64,000 nucleotides of DNA from Dreissena polymorpha (lineage: Eukaryota > Mollusca > Bivalvia > Myida > Dreissenidae). Within the stretch, counting starts at the first letter, position 1. Each line of letters starts with the position of its first letter. Positions 56,579 to 64,000 of the stretch are shown one piece after another. A model generated the notes under the pieces. It had not been told where the DNA came from. It searched no databases and was given only the letters and a program-made list of their open reading frames with translations. The translations under genes and the position numbers were made by a program. The DNA lies in assembly GCF_020536995.1 (NCBI RefSeq), contig NC_068357.1, positions 147,101,751 to 147,165,750 of the forward strand. The letters run 5' to 3'.

Positions 56579-56770
56579 AGTTTTTATAATTTTGGTTCTT
56601 TTTAGAATGCCGTAAGTTATTACCAACTGGACACAATAACAATCATAGGACACATATAACACAAGCCGTATATTGCCATAACTAAGCCGAAAAACCCACA
56701 CTGGCCAGATGCAATTGTACATAATACAAAAACATAGTTATCTTTCACAATTTAATCCACATTATACAGT

Positions 56771-56843
56771 GGCCGTTTAGCTCAGTTGGCAGAGTGTCGT
56801 GCTAATAACGCGAATGTCGTGGGTTCGATCCCCCCAATGGCCA
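56771..56843 (+). tRNA. tRNA-Ile(AAT) unit 39
   Basis: C25 to T, as unit 29. Confidence 0.65.
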
Positions 56844-57012
56844 AGTTTTTATTATTTGGGTTCATTTTAGAATGGCATAAGGCCCAAAAACTAATACGGC
56901 GCATATTACACAAGCTTTATATTGTCATAACTAAGTTTTAAAGACCTACACTGGTCACATTCACAATAGCAAAACATAGTTATGTTAAACAATTACATCT
57001 ACATTATGCAGT

Positions 57013-57085
57013 GGCCGTTAAGCTCAGTTGGCAGAGCGTCGTGCTAATAACGCGAATGTCGTGGGTTCCATACCCCCAATGGCCA
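57013..57085 (+). pseudogene. tRNA-Ile-like unit 40
   Basis: Class B (TTCCATACCCCC). Confidence 0.7.
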
Positions 57086-57274
57086 AGTTTTTTTTTATTA
57101 TTTTGGTTTATTTTAGAATGGCATAAGGTATTATCAACAGGACCAAAAAAACTTAATAGGACGCATATTACACAAGCTTTATATTGTCATAACTAAGTTT
57201 TAAAGACCAATACGGGTCACATACTCTATAGCAAAATGTTGTTATGTTTAACAATTACATCAACATTATGCAGT

Positions 57275-57347
57275 GGCCGTTTAGCTCAGTTGGCAGAGCG
57301 TCGTGCTAATAACGCGAATGTCGTGGGTTCGATCCCCCCAATGGCCA
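57275..57347 (+). tRNA. tRNA-Ile(AAT) unit 41
   Basis: Array consensus. Confidence 0.75.
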
Positions 57348-57529
57348 AGTTTTTATTATTTGGGTTCATTTTAGAATGGCATAAGGTATTATCAACAGGC
57401 CCAAAAACTAATACGACGCATATTACACAAGCTTTATATTGTCGTAACTAAGTTTTAAAGACCTACACTGGTCACATTCACAATAGCAAAACATAGTTAT
57501 GTTTAACAATTACATCTACATTATGCAGT

Positions 57530-57602
57530 GGCCGTTAAGCTCAGTTGGCAGAGCGTCATGCTAATAACGCGAATGTCGTGGGTTCGATCCCCCCAATGGC
57601 CA
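57530..57602 (+). pseudogene. tRNA-Ile-like unit 42
   Basis: Class A (A8, A29). Confidence 0.6.
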
Positions 57603-57799
57603 AGTTTTTTTTATATAATTTTGGTTCTTTTTAGAATGCCGTTAGTTATTATCAACTGGACACAATAACAATCATAGGACACATATAACACAAGCCGTAT
57701 ATTGCCATAACTAAGTCTAAAAAATCCACACTGAGCAGATACAATTGTACATAATACAAAACATAGTTATCTTTAACAATTTAATCTACATTATGCAGT

Positions 57800-57872
57800 G
57801 GCCGTTTAGCTCAGTTGGCAGAGCGTCGTGCTAATAACGCGAATGTCGTGGGTTCGATCCCCCCAATGGCAA
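57800..57872 (+). tRNA. tRNA-Ile(AAT) unit 43
   Basis: C72 to A. Confidence 0.55.
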
Positions 57873-58054
57873 AGTTTTTATTATTTGGGTTCATTTTAGA
57901 ATGGCATAAGGTATTATCAACAGGCCCAAAAACTAATACGACGCATATTACACAAGCTTTATATTGTCATAACTAAGTTTTAAAGACCTACACTGGTCAC
58001 ATTCACAATAGCAAAACATAGTTATGTTTAACAATTACATCTACATTATGCAGT

Positions 58055-58127
58055 GGCCGTTAAGCTCGGTTGGCAGAGCGTCGTGCTAATAACGCGAATG
58101 TCGTGGGTTCCATACCTCCAATGGCCA
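58055..58127 (+). pseudogene. tRNA-Ile-like unit 44
   Basis: Class B with a further box A change (GCTCGG). Confidence 0.7.
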
Positions 58128-58313
58128 AGTTTTTTTTTTATTATTTTGGTTTATTTTAGAATGGCATAAGGTATTATCAACAGGACCAAAAAACTTAATA
58201 GGACGCATATTACACAAGCTTTATATTGTCATAACTAAGTTTTAAAGACCAACACGGGTCACATACTCTATAGCAAAATATTGTTATGTTTAACAATTAC
58301 ATATTTATGCAGT

Positions 58314-58386
58314 GGCCGTTTAGCTCAGTTGGCAGAGCGTCGTGCTAATAACGCGAATGTCGTGGGTTCGATCCCCCCAATTGCCA
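58314..58386 (+). tRNA. tRNA-Ile(AAT) unit 45
   Basis: G69 to T. Confidence 0.6.
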
Positions 58387-58571
58387 ACTTTTTATAATTT
58401 TGGTTCTTTTTTGAATGGCATTAGTTATTTCCTACTGGACACAATAAAAATAATAGGACACATATAACACAAGCTGTATATTGTCTTTACTAAGTTTTAA
58501 AGACCCACACTTGCCAGATACTTTATAGATTAACAGAGGTATATTTAACAATTTAATCTGCACTCTGCAGT

Positions 58572-58644
58572 GGCCGTTTAGCTCAGTTGGCAGAGCGTCG
58601 TGCTAATAACGCGAATGTCGTGGGTTCGATCCCCCCAATGGCCA
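58572..58644 (+). tRNA. tRNA-Ile(AAT) unit 46
   Basis: Array consensus. Confidence 0.75.
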
Positions 58645-58837
58645 AGTTTTTATATGTTTGTTTCTTTCTTGAATGGCATTAGTTATTTCCAACTGGACAC
58701 AATAAAAATAATAGGACACATATAACACAAGCCGTTTATTGCCATAACTAAGTCTAAGAAACCCAGACTCGCCAGATACAATTGTGCATAATAGAAAAAC
58801 ATAGTTATCTTTCACAATTTAATCCACATTATGCAGT

Positions 58838-58910
58838 GGCCGTTTAGCTCAGTTGGCAGAGCGTCGTGCTAATAACGCGAATGTCGTGGGTTCGATCCCC
58901 CCAATGGCCA
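58838..58910 (+). tRNA. tRNA-Ile(AAT) unit 47
   Basis: Array consensus. Confidence 0.75.
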
Positions 58911-59095
58911 ACTTTTTATATTTTTGGTTCTTTTTTGAATGGCATTAGTCATTTCCAACTGGACACAATAAACATAATAGGACACATATAACACAAGCTG
59001 TATATTGTCTTAAGTAAGTTTTAAAGACTCACACTTGCCAGATACTTTATAGCTTAACAGAGGTATATTTAACTATTTATTCTGCACTCTGCAGT

Positions 59096-59169
59096 GGCCG
59101 TTTAGCTCAGTTGACAGAACGTCGTGCTAATAACGCGAATGTCGTGGGTTCGGTCCCCCCCAATGGCCA
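59096..59169 (+). tRNA. tRNA-Ile(AAT) unit 48
   Basis: Changes in D loop and D stem, TTCGGTC box B and an extra C; probably inactive. Confidence 0.45.
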
Positions 59170-59361
59170 AGTTTTTATAATTTTGGTTCTTTTTAGAATG
59201 CCGTAAGTTATTACCAACTGGACTAAATAACAATCATAGGACACATATAACACAAGCCGTATATTGCCATAACTATGCCGAAAAACCCACACTGGCCAGA
59301 TGCAATTGTACATAATACAAAAACATAGTTATCTTTCACAATTTAATCCACATTATACAGT

Positions 59362-59434
59362 GGCCGTTTAGCTCAGTTGGCAGAGTGTCGTGCTAATAAC
59401 GCGAATGTCGTGGGTTCGATCCCCCCAATGGCCA
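59362..59434 (+). tRNA. tRNA-Ile(AAT) unit 49
   Basis: C25 to T, as unit 29. Confidence 0.65.
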
Positions 59435-59603
59435 AGTTTTTATTATTTGGGTTCATTTTAGAATGGCATAAGGCCCAAAAACTAATACGGCGCATATTAC
59501 ACAAGCTTTATATTGTCATAACTAAGTTTTAAAGACCTACACTGGTCACATTCACAATAGCAAAACATAGTTATGTTAAACAATTACATCTACATTATGC
59601 AGT

Positions 59604-59676
59604 GGCCGTTAAGCTCAGTTGGCAGAGCGTCGTGCTAATAACGCAAATGTCGTGGGTTCCATACCCCCAATGGCCA
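59604..59676 (+). pseudogene. tRNA-Ile-like unit 50
   Basis: Class B plus a change in the anticodon stem (CGCAA). Confidence 0.7.
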
Positions 59677-59864
59677 AGTTTTTTTTTATTATTTTGGTTT
59701 ATTTTAGAATGGCACAAGGTATTATCAACAGGACCAAAAAACTTAATAGGACGCATATTACACAAGCTTTATATTGTCATAACTAAGTTTTAAAGACCAA
59801 TACGGGTCACTTACTCTATAGCAAAATATTGTTATGTTTAACAATTACATCAACATTATGCAGT

Positions 59865-59937
59865 GGCCGTTTAGCTCAGTTGGCAGAGCGTCGTGCTAAT
59901 AACGCGAATGTCGTGGGTTCGATCCCCCCAATGGCCA
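59865..59937 (+). tRNA. tRNA-Ile(AAT) unit 51
   Basis: Array consensus; the spacer type changes after this unit. Confidence 0.75.
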
Positions 59938-60122
59938 ACTTTTTATATTTTTGTTTCTTTTTGGAATGGCATTAGTTATTTCCAACTGGACACAATAAAC
60001 ATAATAGGACACATATAACACAAGCTGTATATTGTCTTAACTAAGTTTTAAAGACCCACACTTGCCAGATACTTTATAGCTTAACAGAGGTATATTTAAC
60101 TATTTATTCTGCACTCTGCAGT

Positions 60123-60196
60123 GGCCGTTTAGCTCAGTTGGCAGAACGTCGTGCTAATAACGCGAATGTCGTGGGTTCGATCCCCCCCAATGGCCA
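60123..60196 (+). tRNA. tRNA-Ile(AAT) unit 52
   Basis: GAAC D stem and an extra C, as unit 38. Confidence 0.5.
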
Positions 60197-60388
60197 AGTT
60201 TTTATAATTTTGGTTCTTTTTAGAATGCCGTAAGTTATTACCAACTGGACACAATAACTATCATAGGACACATATAACACAAGCCGTATATTGCCATAAC
60301 TAAGCCGAAAAACCCACACTGGCCAGAGGCAATTGTACATAATACAAAAACATAGTTATCTTTCACAATTTAATCCACATTATACAGT

Positions 60389-60461
60389 GGCCGTTTAGCT
60401 CAGTTGGCAGAGTGTCGTGCTAATAACGCGAATGTCGTGGGTTCGATCCCCCCAATGGCCA
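60389..60461 (+). tRNA. tRNA-Ile(AAT) unit 53
   Basis: C25 to T. Confidence 0.65.
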
Positions 60462-60630
60462 AGTTTTTATTATTTGGGTTCATTTTAGAATGGCATAAGG
60501 CCCAAAAACTAATACGGCGCATATTACACAAGCTTTATATTGTCATAACTAAGTTTTAAAGACCTACACTGGTCACATTCACAATAGCAAAACATAGTTA
60601 TGTTAAACAATTACATCTACATTATGCAGT

Positions 60631-60703
60631 GGCCGTTAAGCTCAGTTGGCAGAGCGTCGTGCTAATAACGCGAATGTCGTGGGTTCCATACCCCCAATGG
60701 CCA
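60631..60703 (+). pseudogene. tRNA-Ile-like unit 54
   Basis: Class B (TTCCATACCCCC). Confidence 0.7.
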
Positions 60704-60890
60704 AGTTTTTTTTATTATTTTGGTTTATTTTAGAATGGCATAAGGTATTATCAACAGGACCAAAAAACTTAATAGGACGCATATTACACAAGCTTTATAT
60801 TGTCATAACTAAGTTTTAAAGACCAATACGGGTCACTTACTCTATAGCAAAATATTGTTATGTTTAACAATTACATCAACATTATGCAGT

Positions 60891-60963
60891 GGCCGTTTAG
60901 CTCAGTTGGCAGAGCGTCATGCTAATAACGCGAATGTCGTGGGTTCGATCCCCCCAATGGCCA
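60891..60963 (+). tRNA. tRNA-Ile(AAT) unit 55
   Basis: G29 to A. Confidence 0.6.
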
Positions 60964-61148
60964 AGTTTTTATAATTTTGGTTCTTTTTTGAATGGCATTA
61001 GTTATTTCCTACTGGACACAATAAAAATAATAGGACACATATAACACAAGCTGTATATTGTCTTAACTAAGTTTCAAAGACACACACTTGCCAGATACTT
61101 TATAGCTTAATAGAGGTATATTTAACAATTTAATCTGCATTCTGCAGT

Positions 61149-61221
61149 GGCCGTTTAGCTCAGTTGGCAGAGCGTCGTGCTAATAACGCGAATGTCGTGG
61201 GTTCGATCCCCACAATGGCCA
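61149..61221 (+). tRNA. tRNA-Ile(AAT) unit 56, fully paired T stem
   Basis: Differs from consensus only at C64 to A, which pairs with T50 (GTGGG/CCCAC). It is the one unit with no mismatch in any stem. Confidence 0.8.
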
Positions 61222-61414
61222 AGTTTTTATATGTTTGTTTCTTTCTTGAATGGCATTAGTTATTTCCAACTGGACACAATAAAAATAATAGGACACATAT
61301 AACACAAGCCGTTTATTGCCATAACTAAGTCTAAAAAAACCACACTCGCCAGATACAATTGTTCATAATAGAAAAACATAGTTATCTTTAACAATTTAAT
61401 CTACATTATGCAGT

Positions 61415-61487
61415 GGCCGTTTAGCTCAGTTGGCAGAGCGTCGTGCTAATAACGCGAATGTCGTGGGTTCGATCCCCCCAATGGCCA
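61415..61487 (+). tRNA. tRNA-Ile(AAT) unit 57
   Basis: Array consensus. Confidence 0.75.
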
Positions 61488-61669
61488 AGTTTTTATTATT
61501 TGGGTTCATTTTAGAATGGCATAAGGTATTATCAACAGGCCAAAAAACTAATACGACGCATATTACACAAGCTTTATATTGTCATAACTAAGTTTTAAAG
61601 ACCTACACTGGTCACATGCACAATAGCAAAACATAGTTATGTTTAACAATTACATCTACATTATGCAGT

Positions 61670-61742
61670 GGCCGTTAAGCTCAGTTGGCAGAGCGTCGTG
61701 CTAATAACGCGAATGTCGTGGGTTCCATACCTCCAATGGCCA
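61670..61742 (+). pseudogene. tRNA-Ile-like unit 58
   Basis: Class B (TTCCATACCTCC). Confidence 0.7.
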
Positions 61743-61928
61743 AGTTTTTTTTTTATTATTTTGGTTTATTTTAGAATGGCATAAGGTATTATCAACAGGA
61801 CCAAAAAACTTAAAAGGACGCATATTACACAAGCTTTATATTGTCATAACTAAGTTTTAAAGACCAACACGGGTCACATACTCTATAGCAAAATATTGTT
61901 ATGTTTAACAATTACATCTTTATGCAGT

Positions 61929-62001
61929 GGCCGTTTAGCTCAGTTGGCAGAGCGTCGTGCTAATAACGCGAATGTCGTGGGTTCGATCCCCCCAATTGCC
62001 A
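61929..62001 (+). tRNA. tRNA-Ile(AAT) unit 59
   Basis: G69 to T. Confidence 0.6.
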
Positions 62002-62186
62002 ACTTTTTATAATTTTGGTTCTTTTTTGAATGGCATTAGTTATTTCCTACGGGACACAATAAAAATAATAGGACACATATAACACAAGCTGTATATTGTC
62101 TTAACTAAGTTTTAAAGACCCACACTTGCCAGATACTTTATAGCTTAACAGAGGTATATTTATCAATTTAATCTGCACTCTGCAGT

Positions 62187-62259
62187 GGCCGTTTAGCTCA
62201 GTTGGCAGAGCGTCGTGCTAATAACGGGAATGTCGTGGGTTCGATCCCCCCAATGGCCA
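62187..62259 (+). tRNA. tRNA-Ile(AAT) unit 60
   Basis: C41 to G breaks an anticodon-stem pair. Confidence 0.55.
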
Positions 62260-62452
62260 AGTTTTTATATTTTTGTTTCTTTTTGGAATGGCATTAGTTA
62301 TTTCCAACTGGACACAATAACAATCATAGGACACATATAACACAAGCCGAATATTGCCATAACTAAGTCTAAAAAACCCAGACTCGCCAGATACAATTGT
62401 GCTTAATAGAAAAACATAGTTATCTTTCACAATTAAATCCACATTATGCAGT

Positions 62453-62524
62453 GGCCGTTTAGCTCAGTTGGCAGAGCGTCGTGCTAATAACGCGAATGTC
62501 GTGGGTTCGATCCCCCAATGGCCA
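62453..62524 (+). tRNA. tRNA-Ile(AAT) unit 61
   Basis: One C fewer in the T stem. Confidence 0.55.
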
Positions 62525-62706
62525 AGTTTTTATTATTTGGGTTCATTTTAGAATGGCATAAGGTATTATCAACAGGCCCAAAATCTAATACGACGCATAT
62601 TACACAAGCTTTATATTGTCATAACTAAGTTTTAAAGACCTACACTGGTCACATTCACAATAGCAAAACATAGTTATGTTTAACAATTACATCTACATTA
62701 TGCAGT

Positions 62707-62779
62707 GGCCGTTAAGCTCAGTTGGCAGAGCGTCGTGCTAATAACGCGAATGTCGTGGGTTCTATACCTCCAATGGCCA
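62707..62779 (+). pseudogene. tRNA-Ile-like unit 62
   Basis: Class B (TTCTATACCTCC). Confidence 0.7.
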
Positions 62780-62964
62780 AGTTTTTTTTAATTATTTTGG
62801 TTTATTTTAGAATGGCATAAGGTATTATCAACAGGACCAAAAAACTTAATAGGACGCATATTACACAAGCTTTATATTGTCATAACTAAGTTTTAAAGAC
62901 CAACACGGGTCACATACTCTATAGCAAAATATTGTTATGTTTAACAATTACATCTTTATGCAGT

Positions 62965-63037
62965 GGCCGTTTAGCTCAGTTGGCAGAGCGTCGTGCTAAT
63001 AACGCGAATGTCGTGGGTTCGATCCCCCCAATGGCCA
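62965..63037 (+). tRNA. tRNA-Ile(AAT) unit 63
   Basis: Array consensus. Confidence 0.75.
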
Positions 63038-63222
63038 ACTTTTTATAATTTTGGTTCTTTTTTGAATGGAATTAGTTATTTCCTACTGGACACAATAAAA
63101 ATAATAGGACACATATAACACAAACTGTATATTGTCTTAACTAAGTTTCAAAGACACACACTTGCCAGATACTTTATAGATTAACAGAGGTATATTTAAC
63201 AATTTAATCTGCATTCTGAAGT

Positions 63223-63295
63223 GGCCGTTTAGCTCAGTTGGCAGAGCGTCGTGCTAATAACGCGAATGTCGTGGGTTCGATCCCCCCAATTGCCA
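63223..63295 (+). tRNA. tRNA-Ile(AAT) unit 64
   Basis: G69 to T. Confidence 0.6.
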
Positions 63296-63480
63296 ACTTT
63301 TTATATTTTTGTTTCTTTTTGGAATGGCATTAGTTATTTCCAACTGGACACAATAAACATAATAGGACACATATAACACAAGCTGTATATTGTCTTAACT
63401 AAGTTTTAAAGACCCACACTTGCCAGATACTTTATAGCTTAACAGAGGTATATTTAACAATTTAATCTGAACTCTGCAGT

Positions 63481-63552
63481 GGCCGTTTAGCTCAGTTGGC
63501 AGAGCGTCGTGCTAATAACGCGAATGTCGTGGGTTCGATCCCCCAATGGCCA
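63481..63552 (+). tRNA. tRNA-Ile(AAT) unit 65
   Basis: One C fewer in the T stem. Confidence 0.55.
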
Positions 63553-63744
63553 AGTTTTTATATTTTTGTTTCTTTTTTGAATGGCATTAGTTATTTCCAA
63601 CTGGACACAATAACAATCATAGGACACATATAACACAAGCCGTATATTGCCATAACTAAGTCTAAAAAATCCACACTGAGCAGATACAATTGTACATAAT
63701 ACAAAACATAGTTATCTTTAACAATTTAATCTACATTATGCAGT

Positions 63745-63817
63745 GGCAGTTTAGCTCAGTTGGCAGAGCGTCGTGCTAATAACGCGAATGTCGTGGGTTC
63801 GATTCCCCCAATGGCCA
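63745..63817 (+). tRNA. tRNA-Ile(AAT) unit 66
   Basis: C4 to A in the acceptor stem and C60 to T. Confidence 0.5.
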
Positions 63818-64000
63818 AGTTTTTATTATTTGGGTTCATTTTAGAATGGCATAAGGTATTATCAACAGGCCCAAAAACTAATACGACGCATATTACACAA
63901 GCTTTATATTGTCATAACTAAGTTTTAAAGACCTACACTGGTCACATTCACAATAGCAAAACATAGTTATGTTTAACAATTACATCTACATTATGCAGTG

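Larger units (their letters stand above)
54185..56770 (+). repeat. Higher-order repeat block IV (10 tRNA units, 2.59 kb)
   Basis: Corresponding units in block V lie 2586-2591 bp downstream. Confidence 0.88.
56771..59361 (+). repeat. Higher-order repeat block V (10 tRNA units, 2.59 kb)
   Basis: Same unit order as block IV, with corresponding unit-specific variants (for example the C25T and A72 copies). Confidence 0.88.
44687..64000 (+). repeat. tRNA-Ile(AAT) satellite array, about 66 units
   Basis: Each 240-270 bp unit has a 73-nt tRNA-like sequence on the plus strand, then a run of five or more T (a pol III terminator) and an AT-rich spacer. Consensus cloverleaf: acceptor GGCCGTT/AATGGCC, D arm GCTC-AGTTGGCA-GAGC, anticodon stem TCGTG/CGCGA with loop CTAATAA (anticodon AAT), variable ATGTC, T arm GTGGG-TTCGATC-CCCCC. 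Box A TAGCTCAGTTGG and box B GGTTCGATCC fit consensus. About 20 copies are identical to the consensus. Spacers fall into several types in a fixed order giving a ten-unit higher-order repeat. The array continues past the window end; base 64000 is the first base of another unit. Confidence 0.95.
59362..64000 (+). repeat. Irregular distal part of the tRNA array
   Basis: The order starts as in blocks IV and V but breaks after 59937, where a spacer of a different type follows, as expected from unequal crossing-over; later order resembles block I without its insert. Confidence 0.8.

Noticed and set aside
44687-64000. CRISPR-like pattern of regularly spaced conserved repeats
   Set aside because: The 73-nt conserved part folds as a tRNA with pol III boxes; spacers are similar to each other; the sequence is animal.
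1-64000. Virus-like or LTR elements
   Set aside because: No reverse transcriptase, integrase, capsid or envelope-like frame and no long direct terminal repeats were recognised.

Overview
The window is animal nuclear DNA: genes split into many short exons with GT-AG introns, AT-rich intergenic sequence, many inverted-repeat elements, minisatellites and a large tRNA-derived satellite. The dispersed hairpin repeat family (about ten copies here) and several other repeats resemble what I remember from dreissenid bivalve genomes (zebra/quagga mussel). That assignment is an inference from memory; bivalve mollusc is the safer statement. No virus-like or LTR element was recognised.

Layout. (1) About 2.2-6.8 kb, minus strand: a decayed or mis-assembled immunoglobulin-superfamily single-pass membrane protein gene (Ig exons, a Ser/Thr-rich stalk exon, a transmembrane exon, possible cytoplasmic exons), nearly all spliced in phase 1-1. 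(2) 10.1-44.5 kb, minus strand: a complete NEMF (Rqc2/Tae2) gene. I resolved 29 coding exons whose phases all match and which total 3330 nt (1109 residues). NEMF is the ribosome-quality-control factor that binds stalled 60S subunits, recruits Listerin and adds C-terminal tails with the help of tRNA. Its introns are packed with MITE-like elements and tandem arrays. (3) 44.7-64.0 kb, plus strand: about 66 tRNA-Ile(AAT) or tRNA-Ile-like units, one roughly every 260 bp, arranged in a ten-unit higher-order repeat and running off the end of the window. The array starts about 230 bp upstream of the NEMF start codon, in divergent orientation.

The most unusual signal is in NEMF introns 11, 16 and 18. 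Each holds a minisatellite whose repeat unit is a copy of the 3' end of the preceding exon plus its 5' splice site, repeated about 24, 14 and 11 times directly downstream of the real donor. Two further arrays abut 3' splice sites (exons 23 and 24). The second notable system is the tRNA-Ile higher-order repeat, in which nearly all copies share one T-stem mismatch, one copy has a fully paired T stem, and one diverged class recurs at a fixed position in the repeat. The third is a set of terminal-inverted-repeat elements carrying tRNA-like pol III promoter modules.
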